Shown piece by piece: positions 1-5,371 of a DNA stretch of 5,498 nucleotides. The stretch is from an uncultured Leuconostoc sp. Its GTDB lineage: Bacteria; Bacillota; Bacilli; Lactobacillales; Lactobacillaceae. A model generated the notes under the pieces. That model made no database searches. It had not been told where the DNA came from and saw nothing but the letters and a program-made list of their open reading frames with translations. The translations under genes were made by a program, and so were the position numbers. The stretch covers positions 1-5,498 of the forward strand of contig USIU01000088.1 in assembly GCA_900554745.1 (NCBI GenBank), read 5' to 3'. The first letter of the stretch is position 1. Every line of letters starts with the position of its first letter.

Positions 1-828
1 AACACCTTGATGATTTTCCGCTTCAAGACGTTCAGTTTCAAAGTGAAGTCCACGATATTCCAATACACCTTCAGAGTAATCAAAATACTCATCAATAGGA
101 CCTGTATAGATAATCGTATCTGCTAAATCTTCATATTCATCGCGATGTTTAAGGAAATCTACACCTAAACGGACTTCAATGCCCTCTAACATGCGTTCAA
201 TCATCTTCGTATAACCGCCCATAGGAATACCTTGGAAACGATCATTAAAGTAATTGTTATCATATGTATAACGCACAGGTAAACGTTTAATAATAAAAGC
301 TGGCAATTCTGTACATTTACGGCCCCATTGTTTTTCCGTATACCCTTTGATGAGCTTTTCGTAAATATCCGTGCCAATTAATGAAATGGCTTGTTCTTCT
401 AAGTTACGGGGTTGACGATCACCTAAGTCAGCCAAAGCCGCAGCCTTTTGTTCCGCAATTTTGGCTTGTGCTTCAGCAGGTGTCTTAGTCCCCCACATTT
501 GATAGAACGTGTTCATGTTGAAAGGCAGGTTGTACAATGTGCCTTTGTAATTGGCCACCACTTGGTTTTGATAACCATTGAATTCAGCGAATTGGCGAAT
601 GTAGTCCCAGACTTCTTTGTTATCTGTATGGAAAATGTGGGCACCAAAATCATGCACCGTAATCCCATGTTCAGTATGGGTATGCATGTTACCACCAATA
701 TAGGGGCGCTTTTCAACCACCAACGAGCGCTTACCACGCTTGGCAGCTTCGTAGGCAAAAATCATGCCAAATGGGCCAGCACCAACAACTAAGTAATCAT
801 AATTCTTCGTATTAAATTTATTTGTCAT
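1..828 (-). CDS. glf: UDP-galactopyranose mutase (Glf), C-terminus cut by window edge
   Basis: Flavoenzyme that interconverts UDP-galactopyranose and UDP-galactofuranose in the cytoplasm, supplying Galf for surface glycans. From the ATG at 828 the frame stays open for 276 codons to base 1; the family is usually about 365-390 residues, so roughly 90-100 residues are missing off the edge. Visible signatures: FAD-binding VVGAGPFG at residues 14-21, a glutamate/arginine (EKR) after the second strand at 39-41, GGN at 45-47, HDFGAHIFHT at 59-68 (conserved UGM histidine segment), YTEKQWGR at 163-170 with the active-site tryptophan W168, IKRLPVR at 180-186, GGYT at 204-207, YTGPID at 241-246, and YRGLHFE at 258-264, whose arginine probably contacts substrate phosphate. 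The frame has no internal stop and no earlier in-frame start. It lies downstream of a terminator and has its own TATAAT box, with no Shine-Dalgarno near the ATG. Function is confident from motifs; polysaccharide linkage is inferred from the neighbours. Confidence 0.95.
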   Translation of the reverse strand, partial: MTNKFNTKNYDYLVVGAGPFGMIFAYEAAKRGKRSLVVEKRPYIGGNMHTHTEHGITVHDFGAHIFHTDNKEVWDYIRQFAEFNGYQNQVVANYKGTLYNLPFNMNTFYQMWGTKTPAEAQAKIAEQKAAALADLGDRQPRNLEEQAISLIGTDIYEKLIKGYTEKQWGRKCTELPAFIIKRLPVRYTYDNNYFNDRFQGIPMGGYTKMIERMLEGIEVRLGVDFLKHRDEYEDLADTIIYTGPIDEYFDYSEGVLEYRGLHFETERLEAENHQGV

Positions 829-837
829 AGTAGTTCT

Positions 838-867
838 ATTATACCTGAGACCCGACCGTTTTGTATA
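838..867 (-). promoter_or_regulatory. Probable glf promoter, nearly abutting the start codon
   Basis: Reading the minus strand, a perfect -10 TATAAT lies at 838-843, with a 4/6 -35 candidate TATACA at 862-867 (18-base spacer). Only nine bases separate the -10 from the glf ATG at 828, so a start about 7 bases downstream of the box would give a leader of about 2-4 bases. No Shine-Dalgarno lies in the usual window before the ATG. The -10 is convincing, the -35 is weak. Confidence 0.55.
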
Positions 868-939
868 TCAAAATCATGTCAGCTTACTGATTGGGCCAGC
901 TTTGCTTACCATTTGTCCGATTACAGCCTTATTTTGGGC

Positions 940-972
940 AAAAAAAAGCCGATCACTTTAATATGACCGACC
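940..972 (-). terminator. Rho-independent terminator overlapping the 3' end of the DUF4422 gene
   Basis: On the minus-strand RNA, GGUCGGUCAU (972-963) pairs with GUGAUCGGCU (956-947) over ten positions, four of them G-U, around a six-base AUUAAA loop, followed by a run of U to 940. The stop codon of the DUF4422 gene (960-958) sits in the loop, so the stem includes its last codons. Because of the G-U pairs the DNA is not a perfect palindrome and the complementary strand would not fold as well, which supports a minus-strand-only terminator. Confidence 0.8.
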
Positions 973-1734
973 AAACCCCATTTTACGGGCGACAAATCGG
1001 CCACCTTTACGCAACCAATTTTGCTTCCCCATAAAAATAACAGGCACTTCCTGATACTGAATCTGATTTTTTTCTAGCCAAACATCCAGTAACCGTTCAC
1101 TCAAGAACCCATAAACGCGCTGTTCGTACACGTCCCAGGTCTCAACATCGGCTTGTATGCGTGCTTCTACGGCAAATAAAATATCAAATAGCCAGTCAAC
1201 ATACGCATCAAAGCGGTCACGCCGCATAATAAACATGTTAAACATATGCGCCCAAGTACGGGCCATATTACGATCAAAGGCAGCCAAATAATCTGGGTGC
1301 TTTGTCGCAATCACCTCGCGTAACACATCCAGTGGTGCCTCATGATGGGCATGTCGGTAATGCGAGTCGCTGGATTCAATCCAGTAACGCCGTTTTTTAG
1401 GGACAATCACGTCAGATTTCTCCAGTAATGATGCCAACTGTGCCGAAGTTAAAATCTGAGCTAAATCTTTTTGCCGGGAAAACGAAAAGAATCGCCGGTA
1501 ATGCACCAAACCAATTACCTCAGCATCACTATTATGACGAGCCCAGTAAATGGCGGTCAGTTCATTAAAATACGGATTTTTTTCAGAAATATTGCGACCG
1601 GTATTGTCTGGTATAAAGCCCGAAAAACGTTGCGTTGATCGCGCCGCCCCAACTTGAATGGGTGTATAAATTGTTTGCTCTGGCACCGGCACAACTTTAT
1701 GCGCTGCCATTAAAATTTGCGTTTTATCTGTCAT
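958..1734 (-). CDS. DUF4422 family protein, putative polysaccharide glycosyltransferase
   Basis: A 258-residue cytoplasmic-looking protein (no signal peptide or clear membrane segment) matching the DUF4422 family found in exopolysaccharide and capsule clusters, where members are treated as glycosyltransferases; sugar and linkage are unknown. Visible signatures: AHK at residues 11-13, a Pro-Ile...Gly segment at 25-29, DNTGRNISEKN at 43-53, ELTAIYWA at 58-65, HYRRFF at 79-84, a histidine-rich HYRHAHHE at 125-132, NMFIMRR at 166-172, and a C-terminal QRVYGFLSERLLDVWL at 205-220. The length is normal for the family. The ATG at 1734 starts directly ahead of the conserved N-terminal strand; the only SD-like element is a weak GGGT about 8 bases upstream. 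It lies 24 bases after the sugar transferase and is the last gene before a terminator, so it is probably co-transcribed with map and the transferase. Confidence 0.88.
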   Translation of the reverse strand: MTDKTQILMAAHKVVPVPEQTIYTPIQVGAARSTQRFSGFIPDNTGRNISEKNPYFNELTAIYWARHNSDAEVIGLVHYRRFFSFSRQKDLAQILTSAQLASLLEKSDVIVPKKRRYWIESSDSHYRHAHHEAPLDVLREVIATKHPDYLAAFDRNMARTWAHMFNMFIMRRDRFDAYVDWLFDILFAVEARIQADVETWDVYEQRVYGFLSERLLDVWLEKNQIQYQEVPVIFMGKQNWLRKGGRFVARKMGFGRSY

Positions 1735-1758
1735 GCATGCTACCCATACTGGGGGCCT

Positions 1759-2394
1759 TTAATAGGCGCCTTTAGATTTAAATATCGCAATGATATTGCG
1801 GAACACGATACTAATGTCATACCAAAAACCAGCATTCGCAACGTATTCTAATTCAATTTGCGTGCGTTCTGGATATTCAATTAATGACCGGCCACTGGCC
1901 TGCCATAACCCTAACGCACCTGGTCGGACGGACAGAAATAAGGCGACTTGATCGCCGTATTCTTTCAACTCTTCGGCAACGATTGGCCGTGGACCCACCA
2001 AGCTCATATCCCCAATGAGCATATTCCAAAACTGTGGTAATTCATCAATTGTTGATCGGCGCAAAAAAGACCCTAATTTGGTAATGCGCGGATCTTCCTT
2101 CGTTGGTAACTTATAACCATTGGCAACGTACTTGTCATACAGTGCTTGGTTAGCTTTTAATATTTCTTCTGCGTTGGGTACCATTGAACGAAATTTATAA
2201 ATATCAAATGTTTTCCCGTTGCGACCAACCCGTTGTTGCTTAAAAAATGCCGGCGACTTCGGACTATCAACTTTTAATAAGATATAAACGATCAAAAATA
2301 TCGGCGACAGCACGATCAAGCCTAATAATGCAAAAACAATATCGATGCATCGTTTTGCAATTAAGTATGATCGACGTTTTGGCTTTATTTTCAA
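1759..2394 (-). CDS. Undecaprenyl-phosphate sugar-1-phosphate transferase (small monotopic PGT, WbaP/EpsE family)
   Basis: Transfers a sugar-1-phosphate from a nucleotide sugar to undecaprenyl phosphate at the inner face of the membrane, the priming step of polysaccharide repeat-unit synthesis. It is 211 residues, the size of the catalytic PglC-like core without the extra N-terminal membrane domain of full WbaP proteins. Residues 16-40 form one hydrophobic segment with a Ser-Pro break at 30-31, typical of the re-entrant helix. Then come QQRVGRNGKTFDIYKFRSM (53-71), DPRITKLGSFLRRSTIDELPQ (from 101, with the catalytic Asp117-Glu118 pair), GDMSLVGPRP (128-137) and RPGALGLWQASGR (157-169). The last resembles galactose-1-phosphate transferases, but the substrate cannot be settled by reading. 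The start is TTG: an in-frame TGA lies five codons upstream and no ATG precedes the conserved core. A weak GUGAG is the only SD-like element. It follows map by 15 bases. Confidence 0.93.
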   Translation of the reverse strand: MKIKPKRRSYLIAKRCIDIVFALLGLIVLSPIFLIVYILLKVDSPKSPAFFKQQRVGRNGKTFDIYKFRSMVPNAEEILKANQALYDKYVANGYKLPTKEDPRITKLGSFLRRSTIDELPQFWNMLIGDMSLVGPRPIVAEELKEYGDQVALFLSVRPGALGLWQASGRSLIEYPERTQIELEYVANAGFWYDISIVFRNIIAIFKSKGAY

Positions 2395-2409
2395 TTTTCT
2401 AACTCACTT

Positions 2410-3198
2410 TTACAAATATTTGGCATCAAATTCCGGATCTTGACTCGTCAAGATCTTAGGGCCATCTTTTGTGATTGCTAGGGTGTGTTCATATTGTGCT
2501 GACCATGAGCCATCAAGCGTTGAAACAGTCCAGCCGTCGGCTTCTGTGTCATCTGTTTCAACTTCCCAGCCACCCAGATTAATCATCGGCTCGATGGTAA
2601 TGACCATACCTTCACGCAAACGCACGCCGTGACCTGGCTTACCATAGTGTGGGACTTGCGGATCTTCGTGCATCGTTGGGCCAACACCATGACCAATATA
2701 TTGGCGCACGTCGCCATAACCATGTTCAACTTCGGTGTAGTGTTGAATCGCATGCCCAATATCGCCAATACGATTCCCGATTACGGCTTGATCAATCCCA
2801 AGATACATCGCTTTTTTGGTCACCGCCATTAATTGTGCGACTTCTGGTGACACTTCCCCAACTGCATAAGACCAAGCTGAATCAGAGACCGCCCCGTTTA
2901 AACCAACGACAGTGTCCACCTTAACCAGATCACCGTTTTTTAATTTAAGGCCTTTTCGTGGTAAGCCGTGCGCCACTTCGTTATTAATACTGATGGTCGT
3001 GGCATACTTAAAGCCTTCATACCCAATTTGCAACGGAACGCCACCGTGACTTTCAATATATTCACGTGCCTTTGTTTCAATTTCCCAAGTATCAATGCCG
3101 GGTTGAATCAAATCACGGAGCATATGATGCATCCCCGCAATAATGGCACCAGATTGGCGCATGGCTTCAATTTCTCTTGGTGATTTTAAAGTAATCAT
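2410..3198 (-). CDS. map: Methionine aminopeptidase, type I
   Basis: Removes the initiator methionine from nascent proteins whose second residue is small; cytoplasmic two-metal hydrolase of the pita-bread fold, normally essential. The 262 residues match the usual length for Lactobacillales. All metal ligands are visible: Asp95 (KVDTVVG), Asp106 (SDSAWSY), His170 (YIGHGVG), Glu203 (ITIEPMIN) and Glu237 (QYEHTLAIT). The conserved substrate-site histidines His77 (VAHGLP) and His177 (MHEDPQVPHY) are also present. The region has no N-terminal zinc-finger extension and no SH3-linker extension. The ATG at 3198 gives the canonical ITLKSPREIEAMR start, preceded by a weak purine-rich AAGAAG about 10 bases upstream. 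The gene opens a transcription unit that continues into two glycan genes at short spacing, an uncommon partnership for a housekeeping gene. Confidence 0.97.
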   Translation of the reverse strand: MITLKSPREIEAMRQSGAIIAGMHHMLRDLIQPGIDTWEIETKAREYIESHGGVPLQIGYEGFKYATTISINNEVAHGLPRKGLKLKNGDLVKVDTVVGLNGAVSDSAWSYAVGEVSPEVAQLMAVTKKAMYLGIDQAVIGNRIGDIGHAIQHYTEVEHGYGDVRQYIGHGVGPTMHEDPQVPHYGKPGHGVRLREGMVITIEPMINLGGWEVETDDTEADGWTVSTLDGSWSAQYEHTLAITKDGPKILTSQDPEFDAKYL

Positions 3199-3242
3199 GT
3201 TTCAATATCTTCTTTCTAAATCAAAAAAGTCAAGTTAAGATC

Positions 3243-3294
3243 ATTCTTTCAATAAGAATTACTATTCATTATACCTTTTTTTAAGCTTTTAAGC
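3243..3294 (-). promoter_or_regulatory. Probable map promoter and leader region
   Basis: A perfect TATAAT on the minus strand lies at 3268-3273. No good -35 is found at 16-18 bases, but the upstream side is AT-rich and holds two tandem copies of an 8-base unit (TTTTAAGC on the plus strand, 3279-3294), which might act as an UP element. A start near 3261 would leave a leader of about 60 bases. In this leader a 6-base inverted repeat (ATTCTT/AAGAAT, 3243-3259) with a 5-base loop could form a weak hairpin. No riboswitch architecture is recognisable. Confidence 0.5.
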
Positions 3295-3316
3295 ATGGAT
3301 TATTAAAATATGGCGC

Positions 3317-3345
3317 AAAAAAAGACAACCGAACGGTTGTCTTTT
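3317..3345 (-). terminator. Rho-independent terminator of the glucokinase unit
   Basis: A perfect inverted repeat has 12-base arms at 3320-3331 and 3334-3345 (core GACAACCG / CGGTTGTC) and a 2-base centre. On the minus strand it starts 16 bases after the glucokinase stop and is followed by a run of seven T (bases 3323-3317, which partly overlap the arm). This is a strong intrinsic terminator separating glucokinase from the map unit. On the plus strand there are only four T, so it is better suited to the minus direction. Confidence 0.93.
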
Positions 3346-3361
3346 GCATCATTTTAGATTG

Positions 3362-4384
3362 TTAGACACGCGCTAATGAAGCGGCACCAATCACACCAGC
3401 ATCATTACCCAACTCTGCTAATTTCACACGTGTTGACGTGCGAACAGTTGGGAAAGCAAATGTTTGCCAGTTCTTTTCGACACGGGCGCGCAAGAATTCA
3501 CCAGCGGCAGCCACACCACCACCGATAACAACAGCTGATGGGTTCAAAATGTTTGACATTGCCGCTGTGGCATAACCTAAGTAGTAAGCGACCTTATCGA
3601 CGACTTCATTGGCCAAGAAGTCACCATCTTTTGCCAAATCAAAGACAATCTTTGATGTCACTTCGTCACCGTCAGAAATCAATTGCTTCAACTTTGATGA
3701 CCCAACGTAAGCTTCTGCCAAATCTTGTGCCAAATGCACAACCCCTGTCGCTGACGCATATTGTTCCAAGCAACCACGGTTACCGCATGTGCACAAGTAG
3801 CCATTTGGTTCAACAACCACGTGGCCAACTTCACCACCAGCGCCGGCTGTTCCGTGAATCAATTGCCCATTGGCAACCAAACCACCACCTACACCAGTAC
3901 CAAGTGTCACAAATGACACATCATCATCATTGTTACCAGCACCCTTCCAAGCTTCACCAAGCGCGGCAGCGTTGGCATCGTTATCCAACGTCAATGGCAA
4001 ACCAGTGCCTGCTTCGATGTCAGCTTTAACGGGTTGTTCTGTCTTCCAGTTTAAGTTGTAGGCACCTGTGACGGTCCCTGTTTCACGGTTAACCGTACCA
4101 GGTGTTCCCATCCCGATACCAATGACGCGTTCGCGATCCAATTGGTACAAGTCAAGATGGTGATTAATTGACGCAATAATGTCAGGCACAATATGTGACC
4201 CTTCGTCAAAAATGTTGGTCTTAATTGACCACTTTTGTTGAATTTCACCTGCATCAGTCAAAATTGCAAATTTGATTGTTGTCCCACCAAGGTCAACACC
4301 GATGAGCTTATCTTTAGCCATTGTTTTTTGGTGTATGTCGCCATCATGATTGGGCACTTTCATGTCCGACCTGGCCACATACAT
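3362..4384 (-). CDS. glcK: ROK-family glucokinase
   Basis: Phosphorylates glucose to glucose-6-phosphate with ATP in the cytoplasm. From the ATG at 4384 it is 340 residues. The conserved protein begins at Met22 (ATG at 4321, MAKDKLIGVDLGGTT), giving a normal 319 residues. Motifs, numbered from 4384: ATP phosphate loop DLGGTTIK (31-38), DNDANAAALGE (134-144) with catalytic Asp136, GTGVGGG (162-168), GEVGHVVVEP (184-193) with zinc/substrate residues Glu185 and His188, and the ROK zinc motif CTCGNRGCLE (Cys198, Cys200, Cys205). A late VVIGGGV (285-291) completes the ATPase fold. There is no N-terminal winged helix, so it is a kinase and not a ROK repressor. The start is uncertain: no Shine-Dalgarno precedes 4321, while AGGAGG at 4387-4392 is only 2 bases from the ATG at 4384. 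A third in-frame ATG at 4363 overlaps the stop of a tiny upstream ORF. I give the longest frame. It follows yqgQ and has its own cre-bearing promoter. Confidence 0.93.
   Translation of the reverse strand: MYVARSDMKVPNHDGDIHQKTMAKDKLIGVDLGGTTIKFAILTDAGEIQQKWSIKTNIFDEGSHIVPDIIASINHHLDLYQLDRERVIGIGMGTPGTVNRETGTVTGAYNLNWKTEQPVKADIEAGTGLPLTLDNDANAAALGEAWKGAGNNDDDVSFVTLGTGVGGGLVANGQLIHGTAGAGGEVGHVVVEPNGYLCTCGNRGCLEQYASATGVVHLAQDLAEAYVGSSKLKQLISDGDEVTSKIVFDLAKDGDFLANEVVDKVAYYLGYATAAMSNILNPSAVVIGGGVAAAGEFLRARVEKNWQTFAFPTVRTSTRVKLAELGNDAGVIGAASLARV
4360..4380 (-). other. Possible six-codon leader ORF (MWPGRT) ahead of glucokinase
   Basis: An ATG at 4380 lies 6 bases after the AGGAGG, the ideal distance, and is in a different frame from glucokinase. 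It reads MWPGRT and stops at TGA (4362-4360). That TGA overlaps by four bases (ATGA) the in-frame glucokinase ATG at 4363, so terminating ribosomes could restart into glucokinase. It is short enough to be chance; the combination of SD spacing and overlap is the only evidence. Confidence 0.3.
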
Positions 4385-4386
4385 TT

Positions 4387-4392
4387 CCTCCT
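4387..4392 (-). promoter_or_regulatory. Shine-Dalgarno AGGAGG of the glucokinase message
   Basis: A full-consensus AGGAGG on the minus strand. It lies 2 bases before the ATG at 4384 (in frame, too close), 6 bases before the ATG at 4380 (ideal, out of frame) and 23 bases before the ATG at 4363 (in frame). It therefore decides the initiation question for glucokinase. Confidence 0.85.
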
Positions 4393-4412
4393 AAGAAATT
4401 TATTACCCATTT

Positions 4413-4442
4413 ATTCTAACAGAAAACACGCATGACATGCAA
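4413..4442 (-). promoter_or_regulatory. Glucokinase promoter with extended -10
   Basis: On the minus strand the -10 TAGAAT (4413-4418) is preceded by TGT, forming an extended -10 (TGnTAnAAT type). A -35 candidate TTGCAT lies at 4437-4442 with an 18-base spacer. A start near 4406 would leave about 22 bases before the first ATG, containing the Shine-Dalgarno. An 11-base palindrome GCATGTCATGC (4430-4440) covers most of the -35 and the start of the spacer and could be an operator. Confidence 0.7.
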
Positions 4443-4452
4443 GCGTTTTCAT
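4437..4452 (-). promoter_or_regulatory. Catabolite-responsive element (cre), putative CcpA site
   Basis: The minus strand reads ATGAAAACGCTTGCAT, matching the cre consensus WTGNNARCGNWWWCAW with one mismatch (G at the third W). It covers the -35 box of the glucokinase promoter, a position where bound CcpA/HPr-Ser-P would be expected to repress. This fits glucose control of a glucose-phosphorylating enzyme. The match is by eye; binding is inferred. Confidence 0.65.
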
Positions 4453-4478
4453 AGTTTTCAAAACAATTTTCATGCACG

Positions 4479-4685
4479 TTAATCACTGGGGTTGGCAACC
4501 TCTAATTCATGCTCATGCACGAGAATAATCTTCATCCGTGCGTATTCGTGACGGTCAATCACGTCAGCCTTATATAAATTATCAACTTCTAATGCAGCCA
4601 CTTCAATATCCCACAGGCGTTTCCCAACATGAATGTAAACCCCAAACCGTTTGAGATAAGTTAAAATATCATAAAAGTTTTTCAT
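4479..4685 (-). CDS. yqgQ: YqgQ family protein (DUF910)
   Basis: A 68-residue cytoplasmic protein of the DUF910/YqgQ family, small helical proteins of unsettled function for which single-stranded nucleic-acid binding has been proposed. Family features: MKNFYDILTYLKRFG at residues 1-15, YIHVGKRLWDIEVAALE (17-33) with the conserved Gly-Lys-Arg and Trp-Asp-Ile-Glu, and ELYK-like NLYKADVIDRHEY (36-48). The C-terminus (LEVANPSD) is slightly longer than in some relatives. The start at 4685 has AGGAGG 7 bases upstream (4693-4698) and overlaps the rhomboid stop by ATGA, implying translational coupling. The frame is open farther upstream to 4844, but that part is rhomboid coding sequence in another frame. 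The rhomboid-yqgQ-glucokinase order is conserved in Firmicutes. The nonsense codon in the gene ahead might reduce its expression by polarity, though its own strong Shine-Dalgarno would limit this. Confidence 0.92.
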   Translation of the reverse strand: MKNFYDILTYLKRFGVYIHVGKRLWDIEVAALEVDNLYKADVIDRHEYARMKIILVHEHELEVANPSD

Positions 4686-5371
4686 TTCATACCACCTCCT
4701 GCTAATCCTGTGAGCAAGACGAACAAGACACTTACGCCAATAAGTGTCAAGCGCATATATAATGGAAACCGTCCTGAACGACCATAAAAACCAGCCATCA
4801 CCGCAAACATTATCCCACCAATAAGGCCACCAATATGGCCCCACATATCAACGCCATTAGCCCCAAAACCTGTGATCAAATTCAACCCGACAAAGAGTAA
4901 TAGCGTGGTCCCTTGAGCCCGAATGGCTGGTTCATGGCGAAATTGACTAGCAAACATTAGCAACCCACCAAACAGCCCAAATAATGCTGTAGAAGCGCCA
5001 ACAGATACCGTGAATGGTGTGAAAAGATAGGAAATCATATTCCCCACGACGCCACCAAATAAATACAAGCCTAAAAATTTACGGTGCCCAAATACTGCTT
5101 CGGCAAGCGGACCAATAAACCAAAGCGTTAGCATATTGGTGATTAAGTGTAGCCAACCAGCATGCAAAAAAATCGGTGTCAGTAAACGCTAGTACTGGTG
5201 ATCAACGGCAATTGCGGGTCCCCACTTGGCCCCAAGCGCCACCAACAGTTGGCCATTGGTGGTTTGCCCATGCCCCAGGATGAACTCAACCATAAACATC
5301 GCCACGCTAATGGCCACCAGACTCACTGTGACGGGCGCTTTTTTAAATTGTAACTGAATCGCATTTATCAT
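4682..5371 (-). pseudogene. gluP: GluP/YqgP-type rhomboid intramembrane serine protease, interrupted by a nonsense codon
   Basis: Rhomboids cut transmembrane proteins within the membrane; in Bacillus, YqgP/GluP has roles in membrane protein quality control and has been linked to glucose export. From the ATG at 5371 the frame is 229 codons and normal for the short lactobacillar form (no TPR domain), except for TAG at 5191-5189, codon 61. Flanking residues are DHQY and RLLTPIFLH; relatives read YWR here, so one G-to-A change of a tryptophan TGG explains the stop. The rest is preserved: a hydrophobic segment near 13-33, HLITN (75-79, the HxxxN motif), GAST with catalytic Ser127 inside VSVGASTALFGLFGG, and catalytic His179 in WGHIGG (177-182). 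Further hydrophobic segments occupy about 80-118, 125-142, 155-168, 180-196 and 205-223. A TTG at 5167 could restart the second part but has no Shine-Dalgarno and begins after codon 68. The gene overlaps its neighbours by ATGA at both ends. A sequencing error cannot be excluded. Confidence 0.85.

Noticed and set aside
448..792. Plus-strand open frame of 114 codons, and a minus-strand frame at 513-758
   Set aside because: Both lie inside glf, whose minus-strand frame carries clear UDP-galactopyranose mutase motifs throughout; these are antisense or out-of-frame shadows.
3199..3267. Riboswitch or T-box in the map leader
   Set aside because: The leader is short and AT-rich with only one weak 6-base inverted repeat; no conserved riboswitch elements or antiterminator pair are visible.
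3279..3294. Tandem 8-base repeat as a mobile-element or CRISPR trace
   Set aside because: There are only two copies, of AT-rich sequence and without spacers; it is more likely simple sequence upstream of a promoter.
3538..4029. Plus-strand open frame of 163 codons opposite glucokinase
   Set aside because: The composition is dominated by His, Gln, Ser and Pro as expected for antisense reading of a coding gene. There is no recognisable domain, and the glucokinase motifs explain the region.
4686..4844. Upstream extension of yqgQ to a longer start
   Set aside because: The extension is the rhomboid C-terminus read in another frame, rich in Trp and unlike any YqgQ N-terminus. The start at 4685 has AGGAGG and matches the family.
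5189..5191. TAG as a recoded amino acid (pyrrolysine-like or programmed readthrough)
   Set aside because: The codon replaces a conserved tryptophan away from the active site, no supporting RNA structure is evident, and a single G-to-A change is much simpler.
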